From the NCBI GenBank assembly GCA_902783395.1, contig CACZRA010000273.1, positions 1-7,810 of the forward strand: a stretch of 7,810 nt of DNA, written 5' to 3'. The notes below the pieces were generated by a model. The model was given only the letters and a program-made list of their open reading frames with translations, was not told where the DNA came from and did not search any database. Below, piece by piece: positions 1 to 7,382 of this stretch. Each line of letters begins with the position of its first letter. The stretch's first letter is position 1. The position numbers and the translations under genes are program-made. Source of the stretch: an uncultured Lachnospiraceae bacterium. GTDB taxonomy: Bacteria; Bacillota; Clostridia; Lachnospirales; Lachnospiraceae.

Positions 1-660
1 GTAACCGACGGTATCGACGTTCATGCCTCAAGGACAGTCACTGCACAGACATATTACAGTACTCCCGACCCTTCCAAGTCATCCGATGAAAAGGGAAGCA
101 GCGGTTCCGGCACCGGATCTGCCGCCGCACCGGCACCGGATGAAACAACGGAAGATGCATTGACGCCAGAGATGATCAATGAAGCCATGCTTACCGGACA
201 GATAGATCTTTCAGGGGTTCCTCTGACCGGAGATCCCGAAGCGGATGCAAAGGCCTTATATGACGCGGCAGCTTTGGCTTTGGAAGGTGCCAAGCCTGAC
301 GCAGCACCGGAAAGCAGTCTCTTTACGGAGCCGGCTGAGGTTCCCGGGCTTGATATCCCATCCGGGATCATCACCAATCCCCTCACAGGCGAGGCTGTAT
401 CCATGGGAGACGGGAGCATGAATAATACGGAAACCGGCAGTGATATCACTACCGAGTATGTCACACCCGGTCCCGGGGACGAATCAGGTACGGTGATCTC
501 AGACGGAGGGAGCGAAGACTCAGGCGGAGATATCGGCTCCGGAGACAGCGGAGGTGGAGACGGCGGAGATTCCGGATCTTCCGATGACGGAGGCAGCGAT
601 GACGGAGGCAGTGATGACAGCGGCAGCTCTGATGACGGCGGCTCATCCTCAGAAAGTTAA
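1..660 (+). CDS. 3' end of an unidentified protein with an acidic Gly/Ser/Asp-rich tail (possibly a class A penicillin-binding protein)
   Basis: The frame is open from base 1 to the TAA at 658-660, giving 219 visible residues, so the gene starts to the left of the window. The ATG at 160 is internal and has no ribosome site. The first 20 or so residues (VTDGIDVHASRTVTAQTYYS) read like the end of a folded domain. After that the chain is rich in Ala, Pro, Asp, Ser and Gly, and the last 60 or so residues are almost only Gly, Ser and Asp, with DDGGS units. No catalytic motif, transmembrane segment or LPXTG sorting signal is visible in this portion. Such C-terminal tails are common on extracellular proteins and, from general knowledge, on class A penicillin-binding proteins of Lachnospiraceae. 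That identity is a guess from the tail type, not a recognised domain. The gene is followed by its own terminator, so it belongs to a separate transcription unit from the polyphosphate genes. Confidence 0.75.
   Translation, partial: VTDGIDVHASRTVTAQTYYSTPDPSKSSDEKGSSGSGTGSAAAPAPDETTEDALTPEMINEAMLTGQIDLSGVPLTGDPEADAKALYDAAALALEGAKPDAAPESSLFTEPAEVPGLDIPSGIITNPLTGEAVSMGDGSMNNTETGSDITTEYVTPGPGDESGTVISDGGSEDSGGDIGSGDSGGGDGGDSGSSDDGGSDDGGSDDSGSSDDGGSSSES
583..645 (+). repeat. 15-bp imperfect coding tandem repeat (DDGGS units)
   Basis: Three adjacent copies of a 15-base unit, GATGACGGAGGCAGC and variants, lie at 583-597, 598-612 and 613-627. After one intervening codon there is a fourth, degenerate copy at 631-645. 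The unit keeps the reading frame and encodes Asp-Asp-Gly/Ser-Gly-Ser. It sits in a wider Gly/Ser/Asp-rich stretch from about 502 onward. Copy-number change by slippage would lengthen or shorten the tail without a frameshift. Confidence 0.8.
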
Positions 661-680
661 AAAAACAACCTGAACGGACT

Positions 681-717
681 AAGGGCGTGTACAGCATGGA
701 TTGTACGCGCCTTTTGT
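681..717 (+). terminator. Intrinsic terminator of the upstream gene
   Basis: Bases 681-693 (AAGGGCGTGTACA) pair with 702-714 (TGTACGCGCCTTT) as a 13-bp stem with two G-U pairs and an 8-base loop (694-701). The U-rich end of the stem and following bases (712-718) give the expected 3' run. It begins 20 bases after the TAA of the upstream gene. It therefore separates that gene from the ATPase gene and makes an in-frame TTG at 701, inside the hairpin, an unlikely start codon. Confidence 0.85.
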
Positions 718-724
718 TAATCCC

Positions 725-753
725 TTATATTTTTTACTCATTTGTATTATAAT
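725..753 (+). promoter_or_regulatory. Candidate promoter for the ATPase-ppx-ppk1-galT unit
   Basis: A perfect TATAAT -10 hexamer lies at 748-753 in a very AT-rich stretch just after the upstream terminator. The hexamer 17 bases before it, TTATAT at 725-730, is only a weak -35 match. Transcription would begin around 759-761, essentially at the proposed ATG. The position between a terminator and a gene run supports a promoter, but AT-rich DNA produces such hexamers easily. Confidence 0.4.
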
Positions 754-760
754 TATCCTG

Positions 761-2044
761 ATGATCTCAGAAGAATTGATACTATACAGAAATTTCAAAG
801 CGCAGCGGCTTCTTGACGACCTTATTACCCTTTTTGACGAAGAGGGCAGTATGGCCTTGGCTTATGATGCGGCCGGAAGGCTCGTAACCCTTTCCATGGA
901 AATGGGATTTAACGGAAATCTCTGGCACATGTTCCTGACCTATCTGCTGGCAAACAACGAGAACGCCTACAGCCGGGCATGCGAGATAAGAGGACATGCA
1001 GAGGGAACGATAAATGAGATCGCTCTCCATGACATGGGCATTTTTTACCAGATGTTCTATTATGATCTGGAAAATATAGATAATAAATACAAGATAGAAT
1101 GCTTTGCTCCTCTCAAGTCCTTCCGGATGGAAGATGAAGGAAAGATGTTCAACCGCCGTATCAGAGACAGGATAACCGAGCTTTCCGCCAGTCTGTCCGT
1201 ATCAGGGAGTCCGGCCGACATGAAGATGCATATCGAGGCCTTTTACAAGGATTACGGGGTAGGACTGTTCGGTCTCCATAAGGCCTTCAGGATACACGAA
1301 AGTCTCACGGAAAACAGCTTTACGATAGAGCCGATAAAAAGAGTGGCACATATAAGTCTTGAAGATCTGGTCGGCTATGAGCTGCAGAAAAAGAAGCTTA
1401 CCGATAATACCGAGGCTTTCCTTAAGGGACTTCCCGCCAATAACTGCCTCCTGTACGGTGACTCCGGGACCGGTAAGTCATCCTCCATAAAAGGGATAAT
1501 GAACCGTTACTATGAAAACGGTCTTCGCATTATCGAGCTCTACAAGCATCAGTTCAGGTTCCTGAATGATATTATGGCCGGACTCAAGGAAAGAAACTAC
1601 AGATTCATCATCTACATGGATGATCTTTCCTTTGAGGACAGGGAGACGGAATACAAGTACCTTAAAGCCATAATAGAGGGCGGTCTTGAAAAGAAGCCGG
1701 AAAATGTGCTGATTTACGCAACGTCAAACAGACGGCATCTCATTCATGAAGGCTTTAAGGATAAGCTTGACAGGGGAGAGAATGATGACATCCATGAAAG
1801 CGACACTGTAGAAGAGAAGCTGTCACTTTATCACAGATTCGGAATGACCATATACTACGGCAAACCCACGCCAAAGGAATACAGGCATATCGTGACTGAG
1901 CTTGCCGGAAGGCATTCACTGGATATCCCGGAGGAAAAGCTTTTGCTGCAGGCAAATCAATGGGAGATAGAACATGGAGGCTTGTCAGGCAGGACCGCAA
2001 GCCAGTTTATAGACCACATCATTTCGCGTGACAGCACGGAGTAA
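761..2044 (+). CDS. DUF815-type AAA+ ATPase (COG2607-like)
   Basis: The product has 427 residues from the ATG at 761. Residues about 1-190 are a helical N-terminal region I do not recognise. The AAA+ module follows, with a Walker A motif GDSGTGKSS at 233-241, a Walker B motif FIIYMDDLSF at 282-291 (Asp287/Asp288) and a sensor-1-like ATSNRRHL around 320-327. Arg359 in YHRFG is a plausible arginine finger, and GGLSGRTASQF near 407-416 resembles the conserved C-terminal sensor-2 region. This pattern matches the DUF815 family of predicted ATPases, whose substrate is unknown. They probably remodel a protein or nucleic acid partner in the cytoplasm. The frame extends back to a TTG at 701, but that codon lies in the upstream terminator and the added residues are only the AT-rich promoter DNA read as a false hydrophobic helix. 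The ATG at 761 has no Shine-Dalgarno sequence, so the start is less certain than the gene. The next gene, ppx, begins 49 bases later. Confidence 0.88.
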   Translation: MISEELILYRNFKAQRLLDDLITLFDEEGSMALAYDAAGRLVTLSMEMGFNGNLWHMFLTYLLANNENAYSRACEIRGHAEGTINEIALHDMGIFYQMFYYDLENIDNKYKIECFAPLKSFRMEDEGKMFNRRIRDRITELSASLSVSGSPADMKMHIEAFYKDYGVGLFGLHKAFRIHESLTENSFTIEPIKRVAHISLEDLVGYELQKKKLTDNTEAFLKGLPANNCLLYGDSGTGKSSSIKGIMNRYYENGLRIIELYKHQFRFLNDIMAGLKERNYRFIIYMDDLSFEDRETEYKYLKAIIEGGLEKKPENVLIYATSNRRHLIHEGFKDKLDRGENDDIHESDTVEEKLSLYHRFGMTIYYGKPTPKEYRHIVTELAGRHSLDIPEEKLLLQANQWEIEHGGLSGRTASQFIDHIISRDSTE

Positions 2045-2093
2045 GCAAAAAAACGAAAAGACTTATATATTCTGATAATGTAATGGGGGTTAC

Positions 2094-3626
2094 ATGAAAA
2101 AATTATTTGCTGCTATAGATGTAGGTTCATACGAACTTTGCATGAAGATATTCGAATTCGGCGGCAAGGCAGGGATCAGGGAGATCGACTGTATCCGGCA
2201 TCGTATCGACATAGGAAACGATACCTTCCATGACCATATGATAAGCCGGGATAAGATGGACGAGCTCTGCGAGATCCTCAAGGGCTTCAGAAGGGCAATG
2301 GAGACCTACAGATGCCTGGACTACCTTGCATACGGAACATCGGCATTCAGAGAGATCGAAAATACCGGAGCCGTGCTTGACCAGATAGAGCGCAGGACCG
2401 GCATCAGGATATCTGTCCTGAGCAATTCCGAGCAGAGATTTCTTGAGTATAAAGGTGCCGCCCTGAAAAGCGGTTTTGAGAAATACATTCAGACCGGAAC
2501 GGCCTTTGTGGATATAGGAGGCGGTTCCAGCCAGATAACCCTGTTTGATGTCGGACATCTTGTCACCACAGTCAATCTTCATATAGGTACCCTCCGGATT
2601 AGAACAAAGCTCAGGGACATGGAGCCTGTGTATTCGGATTTTGAGACTATCATCGGTGAGATGGTCATGAATGAGCTCGATTATTTCAAGGAGCTCTATC
2701 TCGGGGATATCAAGGTGGACAATATAATAATAATCGATGACTATATGTCCGCGATAATGGAAACCTACGGGAAAAGGCCGGAGGGGCATATCACCTCCAG
2801 GGAATACAAGGATACCATGAAGGCACTTTCCGTTAAATCTCCCTATCAGATCGCCGCAAAGCTCCATATCCCGGAGGACAATGCCGCTATGCTGCTTCCC
2901 TCGGCTATCCTGGTAGACAGGATAATAAATATGACCGGGGCAAAGGATCTCTATCTTCCCGGTGTTTCCCTTTCTGACGGTATCGCCTATGACTATGCAC
3001 ACAGAAAAAAATACATTCGCCCACTTCATGATTTCGGAGATGACATCCTGAGCTCTGCCGCCAATACAGCGGCAAAGTATGGTTCCTTCGATCTCATCAC
3101 ATCAAAGCTGACCGATGCGTCCCTCATCATATTCGATGCCACAAAAAAGCTTCACGGTATGGGCTCAAGAGAAAGAACTCTTCTGAATATAGCTTCGATA
3201 ATGAGAAATGTGGGGAAATACGTATCCCTCAGCGTTCCCGCAGAAACCTCCTATGCGATCATAAAGGACTCGGAGATAATGGGAATATCTCACAAGGAAA
3301 GGATAATGATAGCGACTATAGTAGCGAGCTCATATCCCAATAATATCAGCTATGACTTCTTCAGATCTGCTGAATTTGACCAAAAGGACGAGATAATAAT
3401 GACAAAGCTTACCGCGATATTAAGGGTGGCTGTCGGACTCGCAATGAATACAGAAAAGACAATGAAGGATATAACTGCTCATATCAAGGATAAGAAGCTC
3501 ATAATAAAGGTCACGTCAAAGGACAGACTGCTGCTCGAAAAAGGACTTTTTTCACAAAGGACAGATACCTTTGAAGAGGTATTCGGAGTAACACCTGTTT
3601 TGATAGCGCTTAGATCTGATAAATGA
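2094..3626 (+). CDS. ppx: Exopolyphosphatase of the Ppx/GppA family
   Basis: This 510-residue protein has the ASKHA-fold phosphatase core of the family. It shows the phosphate-1 loop AIDVGSYEL at 7-15, YGTSAFRE at 80-87, a SEQRFLEYKGA segment at 112-122 where the family's catalytic Glu is expected (Glu113 is the likely residue), and the phosphate-2 loop VDIGGGSSQITLFD at 139-152. By family knowledge it removes terminal phosphate from polyphosphate, or hydrolyses pppGpp to ppGpp. The adjacent ppk1 makes polyphosphate the better guess. Residues about 310-510 correspond to the C-terminal HD-like domain, but the usual HD pair is replaced: MRNVGKY at 370-376 stands where relatives carry an LHxxG or HDxGKY motif. 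The ATG at 2094 follows a GGGGG ribosome site at 2085-2089 with 4-base spacing. There are 13 bases to ppk1. No signal peptide is seen, so it is cytoplasmic. Confidence 0.9.
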   Translation: MKKLFAAIDVGSYELCMKIFEFGGKAGIREIDCIRHRIDIGNDTFHDHMISRDKMDELCEILKGFRRAMETYRCLDYLAYGTSAFREIENTGAVLDQIERRTGIRISVLSNSEQRFLEYKGAALKSGFEKYIQTGTAFVDIGGGSSQITLFDVGHLVTTVNLHIGTLRIRTKLRDMEPVYSDFETIIGEMVMNELDYFKELYLGDIKVDNIIIIDDYMSAIMETYGKRPEGHITSREYKDTMKALSVKSPYQIAAKLHIPEDNAAMLLPSAILVDRIINMTGAKDLYLPGVSLSDGIAYDYAHRKKYIRPLHDFGDDILSSAANTAAKYGSFDLITSKLTDASLIIFDATKKLHGMGSRERTLLNIASIMRNVGKYVSLSVPAETSYAIIKDSEIMGISHKERIMIATIVASSYPNNISYDFFRSAEFDQKDEIIMTKLTAILRVAVGLAMNTEKTMKDITAHIKDKKLIIKVTSKDRLLLEKGLFSQRTDTFEEVFGVTPVLIALRSDK

Positions 3627-3639
3627 AGGGACTGGAATA

Positions 3640-5826
3640 ATGAAAAAAAACGACAAAAATGAAAAGCCCGACAGACAGGAGAAAGCTACGGATCTGAGAG
3701 ATCCGAAGTATTATTTCAACCGCGAGCTATCATGGATGCAGTTTGACGAAAGGATCCTTGAGGAAGCAAGGGATCCCTCGCTGCCGTTGTTTGAAAGGCT
3801 TAAATTCCTTTCGATCACTGCTTCCAATCTGGATGAATTCTTCATGATAAGGATAGCGTCTCTCAAGGATATGAAGAATGCCGGATACAAAAAACCGGAT
3901 ATTTCAGGCATGACCCCCAAAATGCGGCTTAACGCACTTTCCGAGGTAACGCATGAATTTGTTTCCGAGCAGTACAGTACCTTCTCACGTATGCTCCTGC
4001 CCAAGCTCATGGAGGAGGGCATAAGATTTGTCAAGCATCACGAGGAGCTCAGCGAAGATGAAAAGGATTTTGTGGACAGCTACTTCAGGGAAAACGTTTA
4101 TCCTGTCCTTACTCCCATGGCTGTCGATTCCTCAAGACCTTTTCCGCTGGTAAGAAATAAGACACTGAACATCGGAGCCCTGGTCCGTACCGAAGAAAAT
4201 GACATAGAATTTGCAATGGTGCAGGTACCGTCGGTCCTGCCGCGTATAATCGAGCTTCCGAAACGCACTGACGGGATCAGATCCGTGATCCTTCTGGAGG
4301 AGATAATAGAGCGTAATCTCGGCGGACTTTTCCTTTCCTATAATGTGATCTGCGCACACCCCTTCAGGGTTATGAGAAATGCCGATTTTACCATAGATGA
4401 GGACGAGGCTGACGACCTTTTGATCGAGATAGAGAAGCAGCTGAAAAAGAGACAAAGAGGCGTCGCCATAAGACTGGAATGCGAGTCCGGAATAGACAAG
4501 AGGCTACTTACGATACTGGAAGAGGCGCTGAACGTAAAGGATAACGACCTTTATTTTATAAACGGTCCCCTCGATCTTACCTTCCTTATGAAGATGTACG
4601 GCCTTCCGGGCTTCGGTCATCTGAAGGAAAAGCCCTACGAGCCCCGGTATCCCAAATATATGGAGCAGGATGTACCCATATTTGACCAGATCAAGGATCA
4701 TGATATCCTGCTCTGGCATCCTTATGAATCCTTTACGCCTGTAGTCCGTTTCATACAGGAGGCTGCCAGAGATAAGGATACGCTTGCGATTAAACAGACC
4801 CTGTACAGGGTATCCGGTGATTCTCCCATAATAAAGGCGCTGGCTCAGGCCGCCGAAAACGGTAAACAGGTCACGGTGCTGGTCGAGCTTAAAGCCCGTT
4901 TTGATGAAGAGAATAATATATTATGGGCAAAAATGCTTGAAAAAGCCGGATGTCACGTGATCTACGGACTAAAGGGACTGAAGACGCATTCAAAGATAAC
5001 TCTCGTAGTCCGAAGGGAGGAGGACGGTCTCAGAAGATATGTGCATCTTGGTACCGGAAATTACAATGATTCCACAGCAAAGCAGTATACGGATATTGGT
5101 TTCCTTACCTGTGCCGAGCCTTACGGTGAAGACGCTACCGCTGTTTTCAACATGCTTTCGGGTTATTCCGAGCCTGCCATGTGGAATAAGCTGTCTCTTG
5201 CTCCGCTGTGGCTTAAGGACAGATTCCTCTATCTGATAGGGCGTGAAACAGAGCATGCATTAAACGGCAGGGAAGCACGTATTGTCGCAAAGATAAATTC
5301 CCTATGCGATATAGATATAATCGAGGCCCTGTACAAGGCTTCAAACGCCGGGGTTAAGATCGAGCTGATAATCCGGGGGATATGCTGTCTCCGCACGGGG
5401 ATAAAGGGGGTATCGGAGAATATAACCGTAAGATCCATAGTGGGTACATATCTGGAGCATGCCAGGATATTCTGGTTCCTGAATGAAGGAAAGGAAGAAC
5501 TGTACTGCGCTTCGGCAGACTGGATGCCGAGAAATCTTGAAAGAAGAGTGGAGATACTGTTCCCCATAGAAACCCCGAAGCTTACAGAAGATCTGAAGCA
5601 TATCCTTAATATCCAGCTGTCGGATAATACCAAGGCAAGGCTTCTGACCGATGACGGTAAATACATACGGATCACGCCCGGAAGAAATGAAGTGATAGGC
5701 GCGCAGAAAACCTTTATGAAGGAGGCGCAGGCTGCCGCGGCATCCATGGATGAGAAAAAGAACGAAAGGGTATTCGTTGTAGAGGAAGCCCAGACCGATA
5801 ATGATGAGGAGGTACTCAGGATATGA
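3640..5826 (+). CDS. ppk1: Polyphosphate kinase 1 (EC 2.7.4.1)
   Basis: PPK1 reversibly transfers the gamma phosphate of ATP onto a growing polyphosphate chain through a phosphohistidine. The 728-residue product is collinear with the family. The N-terminal domain has YFNRELSWMQFDERIL at 25-40 and SNLDEFFMIRIASLKD at 62-77. The head domain includes TPMAVDSSRPFPLVRNKT at 158-175. Two phospholipase-D-like domains follow. His450 in LKTHSK matches the autophosphorylated His435 of E. coli PPK, and His607 in YLEHAR matches essential His592. Arg390 (KQTLYR) and Arg420 (ELKARFDE) match the Mg-binding Arg375 and Arg405. SADWMPRNLERRVE at 625-638 is also characteristic. The protein is somewhat longer than the 688-residue E. 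coli enzyme because of an N-terminal charged stretch and an acidic tail from about 690. The start has an AAGGG ribosome site at 3626-3630, 9 bases before the ATG. The stop overlaps the galT start. Confidence 0.97.
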   Translation: MKKNDKNEKPDRQEKATDLRDPKYYFNRELSWMQFDERILEEARDPSLPLFERLKFLSITASNLDEFFMIRIASLKDMKNAGYKKPDISGMTPKMRLNALSEVTHEFVSEQYSTFSRMLLPKLMEEGIRFVKHHEELSEDEKDFVDSYFRENVYPVLTPMAVDSSRPFPLVRNKTLNIGALVRTEENDIEFAMVQVPSVLPRIIELPKRTDGIRSVILLEEIIERNLGGLFLSYNVICAHPFRVMRNADFTIDEDEADDLLIEIEKQLKKRQRGVAIRLECESGIDKRLLTILEEALNVKDNDLYFINGPLDLTFLMKMYGLPGFGHLKEKPYEPRYPKYMEQDVPIFDQIKDHDILLWHPYESFTPVVRFIQEAARDKDTLAIKQTLYRVSGDSPIIKALAQAAENGKQVTVLVELKARFDEENNILWAKMLEKAGCHVIYGLKGLKTHSKITLVVRREEDGLRRYVHLGTGNYNDSTAKQYTDIGFLTCAEPYGEDATAVFNMLSGYSEPAMWNKLSLAPLWLKDRFLYLIGRETEHALNGREARIVAKINSLCDIDIIEALYKASNAGVKIELIIRGICCLRTGIKGVSENITVRSIVGTYLEHARIFWFLNEGKEELYCASADWMPRNLERRVEILFPIETPKLTEDLKHILNIQLSDNTKARLLTDDGKYIRITPGRNEVIGAQKTFMKEAQAAAASMDEKKNERVFVVEEAQTDNDEEVLRI
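5806..5813 (+). promoter_or_regulatory. Ribosome binding site of galT inside the ppk1 3' end
   Basis: GAGGAGGT is a near-perfect Shine-Dalgarno sequence, 9 bases before the ATG at 5823. It lies within the ppk1 coding sequence and fixes the galT start. Together with the 4-base ATGA overlap it suggests that ribosomes ending ppk1 can restart on galT. Confidence 0.85.
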
Positions 5827-7346
5827 GTGAACTTAACACAGAACGTTCTGTCAGAGATCTTGTAGAATACGGGATACATACCGGACTTATCGACGAAGGA
5901 GAGAGGATATACTCGACCAACCTTCTTCTTGACGTGATGGGTTTGGATTCATACGAGGAATCAGATGATTATCAGGCACCGGACTTTTCCGACAGGGGCA
6001 GTGCACTTGAACCCATTCTCCGTACTCTGATTGGTAATGCCGTATCAGCAGGCATAATCGAGGATGATCAGGTATCCGCTGATCTTTTCGATACGAAGCT
6101 CATGAACTGTATCACTCCGAGACCGTCATATGTGCGCTCTGAATTTGAAAGGCTTTACGAACATTCCCCAAAGGAAGCTACCGACTGGTATTACGGTTTT
6201 TCCTGTGATACCGATTATATAAGGAGATACCGAATAAAGAAGGATCTCAAATGGAAGACCGAAACTCCTTACGGATGGCTTGATATCACCGTCAATCTTT
6301 CAAAACCCGAAAAGGATCCCAAGGCGATCGCGGCTGCAAAGAACGCTCCCCAGTCTGCTTATCCGAAGTGCCAGCTTTGTGCTGAAAATGAAGGCTACAG
6401 GGGACGCATGAACCACCCCGCAAGAAATAACCATAGGATCATACCTATAAAGCTTGCCGGAGAGGATTTTTTCCTGCAGTATTCGCCATACGTTTACTAT
6501 AACGAGCACTGCATAGTATTCAATAAAAAGCATATACCGATGAAGATCGACCGGTCCTGCTTTGAAAAGCTTTTTGATTTCATAACTCTCTTTCCACATT
6601 ATACGGTCGGATCGAACGCGGATCTGCCGATAGTGGGCGGCTCGATATTGTCTCATGATCATTTCCAGGGCGGAAACTACGAATTTCCCATGGCAAGAGC
6701 TGATTATATCCGTAAGTTCACGGTAAAGGGATATGAAGATGTTGAGGCCGGTATTATCAAATGGCCTCTGTCAGTCATCAGATTAAGATGCGGTAATAAG
6801 GATAGGATAATAGATCTCGCTTCACATATCCTTGACACCTGGAGGGGATATACCGATGAGGCGGCGTATATTTTTGCCGAGACGGACGGAGAGCCTCACA
6901 ACACGATCACTCCAATAGCGAGGATGCGCGGAGAGCTGTTTGAATTTGATCTTGCCCTGAGAAACAATATAACGACCGAGGATTGTCCTCTCGGGCTTTA
7001 TCATCCCCACAGCAACCTGCACCATATCAAAAAAGAAAATATAGGACTTATCGAGGTCATGGGACTTGCCATACTTCCTTCAAGACTGAAATCAGAGATG
7101 AACAGGCTTAAGGAATTCATTCTTGCGGGAAAGGACATTGCTTCAGATGAAGAGCTCGCAAAACATGCAGACTGGGTCCTTGATTTTAAAAATAATTATG
7201 CTAATATAGACGAGTCGAATATAGACGGTATCCTGCGGGATGAGATTGGGGCGGTTTTTTCGCATGTCCTTGAGGATGCCGGAGTTTTCAAGCAGACAGA
7301 AGAAGGGCTTAAGGCTTTCAGCCGTTTTGCCGAAGAGGCTCTGTGA
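5823..7346 (+). CDS. galT: UDP-glucose/UTP-hexose-1-phosphate uridylyltransferase, class II GalT
   Basis: GalT exchanges UMP between UDP-glucose and galactose 1-phosphate in the Leloir pathway. The 507-residue length and sequence fit the class II (Gram-positive) form rather than the roughly 350-residue class I enzyme. Visible landmarks are an N-terminal helical region typical of the class (VEYGIHTGLIDEGERIY, 14-30), a CQLC pair at Cys183/Cys186 within YPKCQLCAENEGYRGRMNHP, the active-site histidine motif SHDHFQGG at 277-284 (His278, His280, Gln282) and GLYHPHSNLHHIKKENIGLIE at 391-411. The nucleophilic His is expected in the HDH motif by analogy with the class I HPH motif. No galK or galE is next to it. 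Instead it overlaps ppk1 by 4 bases, so its expression is tied to polyphosphate synthesis genes. Some class II members may use UTP directly (EC 2.7.7.10), and sequence alone does not separate the two activities. Confidence 0.95.
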   Translation: MSELNTERSVRDLVEYGIHTGLIDEGERIYSTNLLLDVMGLDSYEESDDYQAPDFSDRGSALEPILRTLIGNAVSAGIIEDDQVSADLFDTKLMNCITPRPSYVRSEFERLYEHSPKEATDWYYGFSCDTDYIRRYRIKKDLKWKTETPYGWLDITVNLSKPEKDPKAIAAAKNAPQSAYPKCQLCAENEGYRGRMNHPARNNHRIIPIKLAGEDFFLQYSPYVYYNEHCIVFNKKHIPMKIDRSCFEKLFDFITLFPHYTVGSNADLPIVGGSILSHDHFQGGNYEFPMARADYIRKFTVKGYEDVEAGIIKWPLSVIRLRCGNKDRIIDLASHILDTWRGYTDEAAYIFAETDGEPHNTITPIARMRGELFEFDLALRNNITTEDCPLGLYHPHSNLHHIKKENIGLIEVMGLAILPSRLKSEMNRLKEFILAGKDIASDEELAKHADWVLDFKNNYANIDESNIDGILRDEIGAVFSHVLEDAGVFKQTEEGLKAFSRFAEEAL

Positions 7347-7356
7347 AGCCTGAATT

Positions 7357-7382
7357 CAGCGGCTGAAGCAGTTTAGCCGCTG
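7357..7382 (+). other. GC-rich hairpin after galT
   Basis: CAGCGGCT (7357-7364) pairs perfectly with AGCCGCTG (7375-7382) around a 10-base loop. It starts 10 bases after the galT stop. The downstream bases CAAAATCAAATATTC contain no T run, so it is not a standard intrinsic terminator. It may stabilise the 3' end of the galT message, act as a weak or factor-assisted terminator, or precede the T-box as an upstream leader hairpin. Confidence 0.55.

Noticed and set aside
160..162. ATG at 160 as the true start of the first gene
   Set aside because: The frame is open back to base 1 with protein-like sequence, and no Shine-Dalgarno sequence precedes 160.
54..697. Minus-strand open frames opposite the low-complexity tail
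   Set aside because: They are compositional shadows of the Gly/Ser/Asp repeats; the Arg/Leu-rich one is simply the reverse complement of the repeat tract.
701..760. TTG start at 701 giving the ATPase a hydrophobic N-terminal segment (LLICIIIIL)
   Set aside because: The TTG falls at the edge of the upstream terminator loop, and the hydrophobic stretch is the AT-rich T-run and promoter region translated. No ribosome site is well placed.
2045..2093. Possible promoter before ppx (GATAAT at 2074-2079)
   Set aside because: It is one mismatch from the -10 consensus, but no -35-like hexamer lies at suitable spacing and no terminator precedes it. Co-transcription with the ATPase is simpler.
2127..3029. 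300-codon open frame on the minus strand
   Set aside because: It lies entirely inside ppx, shows no recognisable domain, and mirrors the codon structure of the confident gene on the other strand.
5229..5879. 216-codon open frame on the minus strand across the ppk1/galT junction
   Set aside because: It is antisense to the conserved catalytic part of ppk1 and has a serine-rich shadow composition. No family is recognised.
7355..7367. TTCAGC/GCTGAA inverted repeat with a 1-base centre
   Set aside because: A 1-base loop cannot form in RNA. It is a by-product of the larger CAGCGGCT hairpin, though a protein-binding palindrome cannot be fully excluded.
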